From the NCBI GenBank assembly GCA_947561585.1, contig CANNZV010001461.1, positions 62,001-126,000 of the forward strand: DNA of 64,000 bases, in the 5' to 3' direction. This stretch comes from Caprella mutica. Its lineage: Eukaryota; Arthropoda; Malacostraca; Amphipoda; Caprellidae. The stretch's first letter is position 1. Each line of letters starts with the position of its first letter. The notes under the pieces were generated by a model. It searched no databases. It had not been told where the DNA came from and saw only the letters and a list, made by a program, of their open reading frames with translations. This document shows, piece after piece, positions 29,470 to 42,365 of this stretch. The position numbers were made by a program, and so were the translations under genes.

Positions 29470-29617
29470 ATCTAAGAGTCAAATACACAGAAGACTACCC
29501 CAGCACTGGAAGTAACCCTATCAGAGGGGGATCCATCTTGACGATTGAACACGTACCTGCTGACGGCAAAGAAAACCTCTACAAGATTATCAAAAACATT
29601 CTTCCTGAATCAAAAGA
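29470..29617 (+). CDS. Host gene exon a, unit 2
   Basis: Copy of exon a with the same splice signals and phase. The intron to exon i is interrupted by the maT element. Confidence 0.55.
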
Positions 29618-29762
29618 GTGAGTATATATATAGGAAAGAGCTAATTGGATGTAGATGTGAATATAAAATAGTCAAAAAAATTAGCAGTTGTAATGAAATA
29701 ATAATTCAACGCGGTTATCGTTACGTAACTTACATTTCGTTGTTACCTAATAATCATAACTA

Positions 29763-31059
29763 CAGGGTGGGGCGTAAGTTTGGAAGCAAATGAAAGTGCA
29801 TATTATAATCCAACGAAAAATATATTTAATAATTTACAGTTATGTATTATTACATAAGGGTTTTAAGAATTCAAAAATCATAAATTTATTCAAAATGTCC
29901 CCCCTTGTTTTTAATAACAGCCTCAAATCTCCTCCGAACTCCTCCTACTGTGGCACGCAACTGTTCTTGTGAAATTTCCTTCCAAGATCTCTGGAGCGAA
30001 CACTTTAAATCATCCACACTGCGATGGAATTTACCACAGGCCTTTGATTCAAGAATGGACCATACCGAAAAGTCCATAGGATTAACATCTGGGGAGCAGG
30101 GAGGCCACATTTCTTTGGACCAAAACCGTGGAAGATGGTTATGGCACCAGTTTTGAGTGACATTTGCAGTATGTGAAGTCGCGCCGTCTTGCTGAAATGT
30201 CCATAGAGTGTCATTACCGAAGTGATCCTTAGCTGACTCCAACATTGGCGTCAAAATATTCTCAATATAACATTTAGCATTGATTTTGGCGCCTTGTTCC
30301 ACAAAAATTAAAGGAGATCTCCAAGTTTCTGAAACGGCGGCCCAGACCATTACTGAAGCAGGTTTCATGGTTCTGTGGACAGTTTTTTGGTTGTATGGGA
30401 TGTCTTTTGCACTTTTACCAATTATTCTGTCATTCCTCCGGTTGTGAGCCATTTCCACTGTGAAAATGTTTTCGTCAGACCAAACAATTTCACAAGCCGT
30501 GCCAGACTTCAATTCTCTCAGAAGTGCTTTGCTTCTCTCCAATCTCTTTTTCTTTACAGCTTCTGACAGAGTCTGTCTCTTTTGGAGGGTGAAAGAGGAC
30601 ATCTTTAGGTCTTCTTTGACAACTCTTCTCATTGTTCTGGGACTCACATTAGCTGTTTTGGCTAACAATCGTATTGACCTTTTCGGGTTCCTCCTGATCT
30701 TCTCTCGGGCACATTTTATCAGTTGTTTGGTGCGTTGTGAGCGTGGTCTACCACTTCTTGGACGACCAGTCAAGTCTCCTCTCTCATTAAAACGCTTCAC
30801 ACACTTCCAAACAGTCGATCTCGCTATTGAGAGAGTCTTTGAAATGACGGAATCTGACTTCCCGGCACGGTGTAGAGCAATAATGGCTTCTCTTTTGTCT
30901 GACATTTTTGAATTGACTAAATTTTTGTAAAAAATAACACTGCCACGTCATAATGTAGTGTCTCTACTATAGTTCAAACCCAATCACCTACTTAGGAACT
31001 TATTTTTAAGAATTATATTAATGTTTGAAAAATTGCTTCCAAACTTACGCCCCACCCTG
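29763..31059 (-). mobile_element. Full-length maT (DD37D) mariner-type element
   Basis: 1,297 bp with 27-bp perfect inverted termini starting CAGGGTGGGGCGTAAG, flanked by TA (29,761-29,762 and 31,060-31,061). Units 1 (~1,280) and 3 (~47,125) carry a single TA in the same flanks. Intact transposase gene inside. It sits in an intron of the host gene. Confidence 0.96.
29886..30905 (-). CDS. maT/mariner transposase, DD37D
   Basis: 339 aa, uninterrupted. Two N-terminal helix-turn-helix regions (~6-40 and ~58-100) are joined by a GRPRSGRPRS linker at 47-56. Catalytic residues are D144 (VWSDENIF), D240 (FQQDGATSHTA) and D278 (SPDVNPMD). The last two are separated by 37 residues, the spacing of the maT clade of IS630-Tc1-mariner. 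WPPCSPDVNPMDFSVW is a typical motif block. It would excise and insert the element at TA. Intact frame and identical termini suggest recent or current activity (inference). Confidence 0.95.
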   Translation of the reverse strand: MSDKREAIIALHRAGKSDSVISKTLSIARSTVWKCVKRFNERGDLTGRPRSGRPRSQRTKQLIKCAREKIRRNPKRSIRLLAKTANVSPRTMRRVVKEDLKMSSFTLQKRQTLSEAVKKKRLERSKALLRELKSGTACEIVWSDENIFTVEMAHNRRNDRIIGKSAKDIPYNQKTVHRTMKPASVMVWAAVSETWRSPLIFVEQGAKINAKCYIENILTPMLESAKDHFGNDTLWTFQQDGATSHTANVTQNWCHNHLPRFWSKEMWPPCSPDVNPMDFSVWSILESKACGKFHRSVDDLKCSLQRSWKEISQEQLRATVGGVRRRFEAVIKNKGGHFE

Positions 31060-31148
31060 TATATTATATCCAAACGTCGAGATTACATTCTATTATTGGA
31101 GCAGATTTCTCTTTTTAATGCCCACACTGTTAACTCAATTCTTTTCAG

Positions 31149-31274
31149 ATTCGACTATATATGCTTGAGACATTGTTATCTGACAGACACTGACGACAAT
31201 GAGCTGCTGAAGCAATTAGAAAGAGAGAAAATAAGGACAAAATGGGGAAGAAGTACTGAAGTGAAGGAACAAGG
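31149..31274 (+). CDS. Host gene exon i, unit 2 (intact)
   Basis: 126 nt with the extra G that unit 1 lacks; open to donor GG|GTGAGA and in phase with exon b. One Val-to-Asp change (TDTDDNELL) against the other copies. Confidence 0.55.
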
Positions 31275-31440
31275 GTGAGAGTGTATGAGGCTGGTGAATG
31301 ATCGAGCGTGAGGCAGGTGACCAGTGGGTGAGTGTTAAGCTGAGGATTGAGTGAGAGTGAAGCTGGTGAATGAGTATGAGGCTGGAGGCTGTTAAGTAAA
31401 CATGTGACTGGTGAGTGTGTGAGGCTGGTGATCGAATTTC
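31275..31440 (+). repeat. Degenerate GTGAGGCTGGTGA-rich tract
   Basis: About 165 bp of imperfect GTGAGGCTGGTGAATGA-like repeats follow exon i in all units (also 1,493-1,660 and 47,340-47,500). They contain many potential GTGAG donor sites. Confidence 0.55.
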
Positions 31441-32157
31441 AGTTTTAGTAAGTCACAAATTCATTTTTTCAATTTTTTATTGTTTAATTTCTTCTAAACC
31501 AAATGTTGTAGTCGAATATGCACCAATAATTTCAGATATGGTTGACAACTAACCATTCCATTAGAGTCAATGAGCGTCTGTGCATTCATTTTATTAAATC
31601 TTACTTTCAAAGATTTAGCAGTGGTATGCCAGTATTTATTATATCAGAATTTTTTTACTTTAAAACCTTAAAGTGCCACCTAAAATTTATCTTAAAACTA
31701 CTTTCTATAATTGGAAGACCATTCGAGTTTGTCAATTTAAAATAAAGATCAGATAATTACATAATTCATTGTTCAATCACAAATAGTTGAAAATTACACA
31801 TGATTTTCTCTGATATTTAATAATTAAACTACACATTTATTTCTTGGCGAGAATATATTCACCGCACAATATCAATAATATAAGTTATGTTCACCATAAA
31901 ATGACCTCAGAATTTCAATTGATTATAATAAAAAGCGATAACCATTTTGAAATTATTCAGGTTAATTTTATTCCTTTGAAATTCTACAATAATTCAACAT
32001 TCTGATAAATGAATTTAGCAATTAATTAATAAATTTAACACACCCTTATTTACACATGTGTTGTTATATCCATTCATCTCTGTTTTCTTGGATTAAACAG
32101 TAGTGATAACCTAATTAATGTTAACTAGCTGTCTACTATCACATTTATTTATTTCAG

Positions 32158-32197
32158 GGTGACTAAAGACGAATCTAGAAACTTGTACCTTCATTTG
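32158..32197 (+). CDS. Host gene exon b, unit 2
   Basis: Same 40-nt exon; the donor here is the stronger GTAAGT rather than GTGAGT. Confidence 0.5.
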
Positions 32198-33046
32198 GTA
32201 AGTGAGAGAGAAGGAAAATAATTTTCTGAAGTGCTTAGAAACCAATTGTTTGATATTCATTAGTTATTCAATTTCATGATTAATATGATATTGAATTGAA
32301 TCAATTTCTAAAGAAATTAAGTAGTTTTTTTTGCGAAAGCTAAAGTATTTACCAATATCATGATAAGAATTTTTGTGTAAGTAGAAACTTGTCCTGACTG
32401 AATATATTTATTAGCTATATACATATATACAGAATGGAAATATAGGTGAAAAGATTAGCTACACACTTTAGTATATGAATTGACACCCTTTCTGTAATTA
32501 AGTTTAAATATTTACTTTCTACACTATATGTGAACAAGACAAAGAGTTCACTTTACAATATCTAGGGAAAGAGTTTAACTTAAACATTCTCTGCATCAAG
32601 TCAACGGGTTTAGTTCAGACGCGTCAGAATCATAATAAAATATTTGATATATTGAGTAATAACATATACTATATATAAGATACAGAATATAATTCATTTT
32701 CAGAAGAATTTGTGGCAGTTTACACGATAGGTTTGGAATTTTTATTAAATTTCACTATATTATTATCGTAAATATTATTCGAGTCAAAGTTTGAGTTCAT
32801 GTAAATTCTTTACAACTGGTAGTTGTATTAAAGGCATCTTAATCTTCTATGAAAGGGTTCGAGTCTCAATTAGAAAATTTGTATTTGTTTCACCGAAAAT
32901 TTAATTGATTTATGTCTATGATTGTTTCTCTGAAGTGTCGAAATTGAATAATTAAGAAATCTAGTTTGTAAGACAGATACTTGATGTTAGAAAAGCTGTA
33001 AATTATCTATATACCACACATAAATATTGAATTTTCGTACCAACAG

Positions 33047-33114
33047 GCAGTTAGTGAAGAGGAAAAAAGAAAAACGAGAGAAGCATCAAATTCCAATAGG
33101 AAAATATTTAGGAG
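33047..33114 (+). CDS. Host gene exon c, unit 2 (end uncertain)
   Basis: Copy of exon c. Immediately downstream the hairpin is present but the minisatellite is not. Confidence 0.4.
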
Positions 33115-33159
33115 GTTCTTCAATTAGTAGCTCTTCAATAGAAAGAGCTACCAATTGAA

Positions 33160-34950
33160 TGACTAAAGAGTGCAGAGAGTGGAGAAAATCAGAGTAGAGA
33201 ACCTGAGACTGAAGATCTAAAAAGTTAGAAGCAGAAGAAAGAAAGGCTCCACAATGAAGCTTGTTGATGTAAATTATGTAATCTAGAGAAAAATATATGG
33301 TTCATTAAATTAATTGCAGGAACTATTAATGTGAATGCAGAGTTTGAAATGATTGGATTATTGACTTACATTAAATGTTAATTATTCATCGTTATTTTTG
33401 TATATGTTGGACATTTCTTTTGTGGTCTGCTTATTTTATTTATTTTCGTAACAAAACTCTGATTAACATTGTAATAGAAAACGATATTTTATCTGTATTA
33501 TTTCATATATTTTTTTTAAAGTGATGAACAGATATTAATAACATCACTGAATATTTTTGTTGAATTGTTACTATTAGAAAAAAAAATCTAATATTTTGGT
33601 AGAACTGAAATATTTCGTAATGTAACACAATAAATGTTACAATTGAATTATAGATTTGTTCTGTGGAAACTGAATTTTATTGTATCTGATATATGTATCA
33701 TATCTGATTCTTCATTTGAAAAAAAAATTTAAATTAATCTGCCGAACCTCAACCATAAATGAGATTTTGGAAAAAAATATTTAAGTTATACATACATTTA
33801 ATTAGGTAGGTTTGATTTTCTTTTTATCAAATTGGTCAGTTTCCAAAGAAGCACTTTAATATTGTAGATGCAATGCTTTTGCCGTATGTCCTCTACTAAA
33901 TAAATCAGTCGGAAAGTTGTCTCTTTACAATAAGTTTGGGAGTAGCAATTATTGACTCCAAAGCAACTCCATACAATGATTCGATGATTGGAAAACATTT
34001 TTACCAGAGAACCAAAAAGCTGATTTTTTACTTTTTTTTATTACCACCCTTGTTTTTATCTCCATAATTGAATTATAATATCAACTTGTAAGTAAAAATC
34101 GATTTTTTTTTCAAAAATACCAATATACATAATGCAAAATTATTTTTGATTTATTTACTTGATTTTTAGGGGGGCTGCAAGTTATGTATCTCCTCTGTCA
34201 ATTTATGACTTTCAGTGATTATATTGGAATAATTAGATGAGCAAATAATTCAGCACAAAAAAAATATACTTTTTCCAAATTATGTTTCTTGGATTGAACA
34301 AAATATACATCTGTTTTTAATATAGTGGCATAACTTTTGATAAAAGATGAATTCTAAATTTATGCGAGCTTAGCTCTGTTATACTCTATGCATATTTTTT
34401 TGTTTTCTACAAGAAAACAAGCAATAGTACTTTTCAGGAGAGCCAAAAAAGTGAATTTCTTTTCAGAATAAAATTTTTAAATCTTGTTGTGGAATTCTTT
34501 GCGTATCCAATGATATCCATATCATCACTGTATGTCAAAAATTACGGAGGAGGAGACAAAAGAGATTCCTCATTCGACGTTTTTCATGTCTTAACAAATT
34601 TTAAAAAAAATCTTGGGAGAACGATCCTATGAGGGGATCTTATCAAATTCAAGAAAACTCTTTATTTGTTAACCGATTGTTCTGATATTTCCTAAGTGTA
34701 AGTCACTTTGAAAATAAAAAAAACTATTCTTATTTTGACCTTCATTTTTCTAATATAATCAAAGAAAGAGAATTCAATGAGATTATTTACTAGGTCAATT
34801 TTAGAATTCTTGTAATATTTCTAATAAAGTAACAGGGAGTCCCAAATGAGTTGGTTGGAGTGATTCTACAGTACTAGTCAAAAATATCGGGTACAAAATA
34901 AAACTCGCCATAACTTTAACAAGGACCATCTTATCTTAATAGTTTTTCTA
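33160..34950. other. Unit 2 intronic DNA
   Basis: Colinear with unit 1 3,511-5,240, with a ~70-bp extra stretch near 34,735-34,805. No gene seen. Confidence 0.45.
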
Positions 34951-35613
34951 CAGGTTGGTCATAAAAATAGGGTGATGAAATTGCTCTTGCGCGAGATATG
35001 TAATTGTTGAAGGATATCAAAATGGGTTTGTCTACACAGTCACAGTATTTAATAAAGAAAGAATTCCTTATTATGAAAAACTACAGGAAACAATGTTTAC
35101 TAAAAAAATCATTATATCCTATTTTTCTCAATACATTTTTGTTCCCGTTTTTAATTGTTTTCTTTGAATCTTTTGAGCATATCAAAATAACTTTCAATGA
35201 ATTCACACCATGCGTTATTCATTCTCTTAATTGATCCAGATTATCAGGTGGGGAGGAGTATACATCATTTTACAAATGAGTGAGATAACCCAACAAGAAA
35301 TAACCGCAAATAAGCTGGGCTAATCGGTGGCCATTTAATAAAATGACCTTTGGCAATTACACGGTAATCAAAACTTCCCAATATCAATATAGTGTCCTGT
35401 GTACTGAGGAATCATGTATACCCTGCATCCACCATACTCGATTCAGAAGTTCTATATAGTTTATTGCAGTTTCGGAATTACCCGCTGATTCAGCATAAAG
35501 TTTCTTTAAAAAATCATGCTAATTTTTTGAGATAAACCTACTTTATTAATAAACAACGTTTAAAATAGCTATCGCAAGAGCAATTTCACCACCCTCTACT
35601 TATGACCACCCTG
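34951..35613 (-). mobile_element. Decayed Tc1/mariner-type element, unit 2
   Basis: Copy of the element at 5,241-5,904; the right flanking TA has changed to AA. Inserted before the duplication. Confidence 0.6.
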
Positions 35614-36244
35614 AAGAAAAGCTATTATAAATATATAGAAACAAACGAAAAATGTGGTAATAGCTGGTAAAATACTGCATTAACCATAGAAAAAATCACG
35701 GAAATACGATGGATCTTTTTAAAGTTATGACGATTTCAATAACATTCCTCTTTTGTAACCAAAAACTATCATGATTTTTGAGGGAGGGAGGAAGGAAAGG
35801 GTGTCGTTGGACCCCTTCCTGGGGTGGGGTAGGGTTTTAATGTTCGTAGCTACATACTAATATGGGATATGGAAGCCTACCACCTAGAGACATAATTTCT
35901 GTCAGAATAAATTGAAAATTTACACCAAATTTAAGAAGTAGACCCCTTTCAAAAGGTCACAGTGATAATATACTGCAAAATATTTTCCCTAAAAATGACC
36001 GATTGCTGATATTCTTCGTTAATATAATTGTAATCAGGGAATTAGGTAACGGTGTTTTTAAACATTTATGAATATCAGATAATATTATTGTTCTGAATTT
36101 TTCGGAATTGGGTCCTAAATTTTCTTTGCTAAAATTGAGAGGGTAGGAGATAAATTATAAGACTATCTTGAGTTACATATTATAATAAAAACATAAAACG
36201 AAATTTGAAATGGTATTCAGTTTTATAACCAGTTACATCATGTA

Positions 36245-37194
36245 CAGGGTGGGGCGTAAGTTTGGAAGCAATTTTTCAAACATTAATATAATTCTTAAAA
36301 ATAAGTTCCTAAGTAGGTGATAGGGTTTGAACTATAGTAGAGACACTACATTATGACGTGGCAGTGTTATTTTTTACAAAAATTTAGTCAATTCAAAAAA
36401 GTCAGACAAAAGAGAAGTCATTATTGCTTCTCTTTTTCTCTCTATTCCGTCATTTCAAAGACTCTCTCAATAGCGAGATCGACTGTTTGGAAGTGTGTGA
36501 AGCGTTTTAATGAGAGAGGAGACTTGACTGATCGTCCAAGAAGTGGTAGACCACGCTCACAACGCACCAAACAACTGATAAAATGTGCCCGAGAGAAGAT
36601 CAGTAGGAACCCGAAAAGGTCAATACGATTGTTAGCCAAAACAGCTAATGTGAGTCCCAGAACAATGAGAAGAGTTGTCAAAGAAGACCTAAAGATGTCC
36701 TCTTTCACCCTCCAAAAGAGACAGCTAAGGATCACTTCGGTAATGACACTCTATGGACATTTCAGCAAGACGGCGCGACTTCACATACTGCAAATGTCAC
36801 TCAAAACTGGTGCCATGACCATCTTCCACGGTTTTGGTCCAAATAAATGTGGCCCCCCTGCTCCCCAGACGTTAATCCTATGGACTTTTCGGTATGGTCC
36901 ATTCTTGAATCAAAGGTCTGTGGTAAATTCCATCGCAGTGTGGATGATTTAAAGCGTTCGCTCCAGAGATCTTGGAAGGAAATTTCACAAGAACAGTTGC
37001 GTGCCGCAGTAGGAAGAGTTCGGAGGAGATTTGAGGCTGTTATTAAAAACAAGGGGGGACATTTGAATAAATTTATGATTTTTGAATTCTTAAAACCCTT
37101 ATGTGATAATACATAACTGTAAATTATTAAATATATTTTTCGTTGGATTTATAATATGCACTTTCATTTGCTTCCAAACTTACGCCCCACCCTG
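36245..37194 (+). mobile_element. Internally deleted maT element
   Basis: 950 bp, same termini as the element at 29,763 but inverted, flanked by TA (36,243-36,244 and 37,195-37,196). Compared with the full copy ~347 bp are missing; the join at ~36,722 falls in a CAG shared by both deletion edges. The start codon of the transposase is also changed. Confidence 0.93.
36353..37116 (+). pseudogene. Transposase remnant of deleted maT copy
   Basis: The helix-turn-helix half (VISKTLSIARSTVWKCVKRF to ...FTLQKRQ) is readable. The deletion then removes the first catalytic Asp and shifts the frame. The C-terminal third (WPPCSPDVNPMDFSVW onward, 36,847-37,116) continues in another frame. It cannot be an active transposase, though its termini could be mobilised by the intact copy. 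Confidence 0.9.
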
Positions 37195-37196
37195 TA

Positions 37197-39386
37197 TAAT
37201 GAATAGAGTAATAAAAAAATTAAAGTGGAGGGGACCTTTTATAAAAAATAGTTACTAGGATATGAATTAACATTTGAATATAAATTCAAAATAAATATTT
37301 TCAAACTTTTTACACTGATGTTACTGAAAATTTATCCATGGGTTCTTAGTTTTAGTTGTTATTATTGTTTCACTCTATATTTAATGAATGAATTATTGTC
37401 ATATGTCTAAATATATACTATATAGTTTGAAAAAAGAGAAAAGAATGAAGAACTTCTCAGGAGAAACATAAAGACTCTTTAGTCCGAAGAAAGACCACTG
37501 TGAAAACTTTAAAATTTATGAAAATAATAAGAAAAAGAAATAACTGAACACATCTACATTTTTGGTCAATTTAACTTGATTAGATAAATTCGATTCAATT
37601 TGACTAGATCGATAATATTTAGTCACAATGAATATAATTGGTAGTGTTAAATCAATTTTGCTTCTGATCGGACGATATTAAGTTGAAAAATTAACTTGCT
37701 ACCACAAGAATTGATTCAAAATTATCTACTTTCAAAGTTTAGAATATTAGAAAATAGGAGTTTTTCTTATGGATCAAACAGAAACAACTATTTTCAATCC
37801 ATTACTTACCACGCGAGACACTCAATGAAGTCTTGGCACTCACCTTGGTGTTAATTTCCATCTACTTTTAATTTGGAGTGTCAGTTCACCGGAAGTTTTG
37901 TCGTCAGCGGAAACTTCAGCCTTTTAATTTACCCTCAGTGGACCTGGAGACCCACCTTCTCCACAAATGAGCCCAACATGTATAAATATCAAATATTTCC
38001 CTAGAAGATCAATATTACTCTGTGTTAGCTGCTAATAGAGTATCGGTACCACCTCAAATAGAGGTGCAGGTCGTGTAGTTATAGTGATGGAAAGGAAGTC
38101 TAATGTAAAGACATACACCGGTTTTATTACAACTCGCACTTATGAAAAGTTAAATAAGTGTGGAACTTGGTTCGCAATTATTTCAACTGGTATAAAAAAT
38201 ATTTCTGGAATAACTTTGGAAATTAGGTTTTATTTTGTTTTCTGTTATGATGTTTTTCGTCGTAAAAATTACAGACATTATGTTCATTCTGGTGAGCTAA
38301 ATTAAAACGATTTTATTGTATATTATATCGTATTTTATACCTTATAAATAGGTAGTCTTATAAAAGATCTTAAGTTTTTATAGCTCTTACCTTTTACTTG
38401 ATGAAACACCAAGGACTCAATGTAGTTTAATTTTATATTAATTGGATTTCTATTGAAATATGTAAGCTGGGTATTTGTTTACTAGAAGAATATACAGTTT
38501 TTTTTCAGTCATGTAATATATATTACTTTGATAGATTTTAGGCATTCTTCTGCATAGAGATTTTTTTTAAGTACACACAATTACACATAGGAAATTGAAT
38601 GCAATGCCTATATCGAACAATACGGTGCAGAGACGTATTACTACATAATTAATTAATATTCATAGAATTGATTATTCTATCACCTAAAAGCTATCCTAAT
38701 AAATTGGCTTGATCTTATAGACTCCTAGAGGACAAAAATATAACAATTAGTATACTAGAACAATACAAATGCAATAAGCAACTGAAATGTACGGAAGGCA
38801 CACTTGTTAAAACAGTTGATCATTAATTTTGGTGCAATGAGCCCCCAGTGGTAATTAGGAACTACTGAACTTCTACTTATTGAAATTATTAATATGTAAT
38901 CCTTGATGTACTTCCATAACTGAAAGGTCTTTGGCATTTTATCTTACTAAAAGAATCAAAATTACTGCGATAATCAAAATGCTATGTATACCCAAAGTAT
39001 CTTCGTTAAATCAAATCTAGTCATGACTCATGAGCCTTGTTTTTAATGAAGAAATATTGTCTTTCTTAAAGTATTGAGCCTTGTATGAAGCATAACCTCC
39101 CATCCTAACATTTATCACATCCACCACACTCGTGAGATCCCCCATTATGACTATTTTCAGTGAAGCAATCGTTTACGCTGGTCAAATTTTTATTTTATAT
39201 ATTTAGGTGAGTAGTTAGAAATGAACACAATAATTTTCTTCCATACTGAACAGTGTTTTAAATCCCCTAATTTTAGCAATCCTAATAGAGGTACCGTCAT
39301 CAGTTTTGTACTGGACACTTCCCGCTCTGACAATTAACTTTGAATCCCCACCATTTATACTCTTATTAACTTATTCTCTTCCATAG
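37197..39386. other. Unit 2 host DNA without supported gene
   Basis: Colinear with unit 1 6,539-8,726, including the uncharacterised 73-codon frame at 38,084-38,305. Confidence 0.45.
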
Positions 39387-39501
39387 AAAAGGCTACTGTT
39401 CGCAGAATAGCAAAACCAATTCAAGATAACGGGATTCCAAAGCTCCTTCATACATTGAAACTTGATGAGTTACAGCCTGACATTAAAGAGGAAGTATTAA
39501 G
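39387..39501 (+). CDS. Host gene exon d, unit 2, non-canonical donor
   Basis: Copy of exon d with the same AAG|ATGAGT at its end. Confidence 0.45.
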
Positions 39502-39803
39502 ATGAGTTGTTGATTTAAACCTCTCTAACTATCTTTGAAATAGATTGAATATTGTTTTGTTTCTATATTACATATTTGAAATTTATGACTAACTTACTTC
39601 CCAAAGAAGAGTGTCGATGTGATCATTCAGTTTTTATGGTATTTCTTTTATCATATCATAATATCCAGTAAATGTGCCATAAGTATGGAGTTGTGAAAAT
39701 ATATATTAGATTGTTAGAAGTTAGTGATTGGTTTTTACTATTTGAAGACTGTTCCAGAGTTCCGGTCTCTCTATTTTGTACATCAGATTTTGATTTTGTG
39801 ATA

Positions 39804-40418
39804 CAGTAAAACCTCGTACTAGACCAGCCTCCTAGAAGACAAACCTCCTATTAGACCAAGAAATTTTTGTAACTGTACTGGAAAAAACTCGTACTAGACA
39901 AAACACAATTTTTATCAACTTACAGTTATTCTAGTGTAAATATTACAAGGAGTAATAATTACAATACTGTTTTAAAGATAATTCCCTAATTTGAATAATG
40001 TATTATAATTATTTATGCTGTTTTTAGGATAAAACATAAGGCAGAATAGGTTTCAGATTTAATGGTAGAGTCTGGGCTACAAAAAATTGATGTGAAAAGT
40101 TATAGAAAACTAGATACAGTGAAGACTATTCAAATTTCATAAAAGGATAATTTAATTGAAAGAATATTCTATTCATTTTAATTGACGCAAAAAAAATTCA
40201 TACTGTTTCTAAATATGTTATACTTCAAAATAAGTATGTTAGTCACCATTAATTTGGCAATAAAGTTATCATAAACAAATAGAGCTATCGAAATATTTAA
40301 GTCACCGCTTTACTTTTAGAGAAAACTATTTTGGTCTAATATGAAACTAATAAAGTGAGTTTCTTACTAGACCAAACAAACTTGGAACGAAACCCTGGTC
40401 TACTACGAAGATTTACTG
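39804..40418. mobile_element. pogo/Tigger-like MITE, unit 2
   Basis: Left end CAGTAAAACCTCGTACTAGA and right end reversed CAGTAAATCTTCGTAG, flanked by TA on both sides. No transposase. It predates the duplication. Confidence 0.7.
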
Positions 40419-40549
40419 TATTTCGATTTTGTGCACAAACTATAAACACATTTGAAAAACATACATTGAGTACGAAAAAAATATTAATCCAAAATACTTA
40501 TCCACAAATCCTATTATTAATGTGTTATAAAAATTTATATCTTCAACAG

Positions 40550-41009
40550 GTACGGTAACATCATTAAACTTCTGATTTTGGAAACATTGGCAAATGGTGA
40601 GCTATCAAAAAACTGCGACACCTTCATTCAACTACTGAGGAAATACTTCAAACAAAGGGATTATTATCCTTCTCCTGCCTATCACTTAGATCTTATTCTG
40701 TCATCAGACAGCAATGCAGATTTCATTAGCTGTGTTTCCGACTGCTTGAGAGATTGGAAAAGGTATAGAATAGAGTGCAACAGCCACATCAACCTCATGA
40801 CTGATGTGATACATACTTTGCAAACTAAAGTTAAAATTAACTACAGTAATCATGAAGTTACAAATACTCAACACATTATCAAACTATTGACTGTGATGGG
40901 AGATAAGAGTGAAATTTGGCTTGATTTCAATCATAGTTACGACAATTACCAACCATTGGAGAAAGAATTCTACACGCAGCTGAGGAATAGCAAGTTAGTT
41001 ACTTTTAAT
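40550..41009 (+). CDS. Host gene exon e, unit 2
   Basis: Copy of the large exon with substitutions such as a Val-to-Gly near the start; open throughout. Same uncertainty about the donor as in unit 1. Confidence 0.5.
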
Positions 41010-41066
41010 GTTAATATCTTATGCATCTGTATTTCAATTTATATTAATCATGTACGATGATTTCAG

Positions 41067-41150
41067 TAGAAAAGTAGCTATTTTCTTCTACACCTGTTCC
41101 CTGCAACTCCTGATGAACGGGAGAAAGATGAAGAATATGTAAAATGGTAA
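41067..41150 (+). pseudogene. Host gene exon f, unit 2, first codon is a stop
   Basis: Starts TAG after TTTCAG like unit 1, then is open to TAA at 41,148-41,150. Confidence 0.42.
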
Positions 41151-41911
41151 AAATGAGAAATGGTAAATAATGGTAAAAATGAGGTGTCAACTGAATTGCT
41201 GAAGAATCTCAGCACATATGATCCGAGTCATTTATTATCCCCAATAAATTAGTCTTATCCGTGATATATACTTTCACCCCTTTTATAATGCTGACTTACC
41301 CGCAGTGTCTGTTGATATCTAATATATATTGACTGCAGATGATACTACATTTATTCAATTTGATTTAGAGTATGGTTGTTTAACCCAAAACTTCACCTGT
41401 GAATTAATCAAGCAGACTAACTATAAATGTTACAGTTTTTATTATTGAATACCGTTACATTAATATTTACAATTTGTAAAAGTGGGAGACTTAAATCATA
41501 AGTTATACCTTTCTCAGAGTTGTGTTAATTTGATACTGATACCTAGGTATCTAGTGTGCTATTTTATCATCTACAACACATAATAATAATTTGGGCATCA
41601 TGATATCAAAAAAGCTGATTAACTACAATTTCATAAGTTATTGTTGTTACAAAAAAAGTGATACGTATTATAACATTACATATAATTTTTAATCAGAGGA
41701 TGAGTAGCAGTGGCTTATTTGACCACTTTGACTTATTCTTCAATTGACCCTTTATAACTTTAATTAATTTGAACGTTAATAACAACCAATTTTATGATAT
41801 CCTTGAAATTTATAAATAGGAAAGCAAACAATAATTTTTTTCCTATGAAAAAAGTATGAATTACAATTGTGTTTAACTATATGTAGAGCACACGTTTTCT
41901 AATACAAGAAA

Positions 41912-42365
41912 AGTGAAGGTGCACTTAAGCTTCGACTGAGATCGTCGAAGCTACTCTTCCCCTTCTGTTGTTTTTATTAAATATTACCAATTAAATAAAT
42001 GAAAGTTGTAGGTATCATAGTAACTATGATACCTACTACTTATAATTTAGCAGTCTTATCGCATATTCCTTTCGTAGTTTCTGCCAAAAGGACTTTTTGA
42101 ACATTTTTAACTTCTATTTCATTTGTAAAAAATGAAAAATGTAATCTTATTTAAAATAAGAGAATCATCTATCTAATGTTATATTACAATGTTAAATAAC
42201 AAGTATATTATGCTATTAAATAAGTCAATGCAAATATTTGTATTTCGTTTCCAATTTATTATAATTTTTTTTCAATCATCAATCACATTTTTAATATTTA
42301 ATAAAACAACAGAAAGGGAAGAATAGCTTCAACGATCTTAGTCGAAGCATAAGTGTACCTTTACC
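41912..42365. mobile_element. Fold-back MITE with ~75-bp arms, unit 2
   Basis: Copy of 11,213-11,666 with the same arms and internal palindrome. Confidence 0.8.

Noticed and set aside
30375..30930. Plus-strand frames inside the maT element
   Set aside because: Antisense shadows of the transposase gene.
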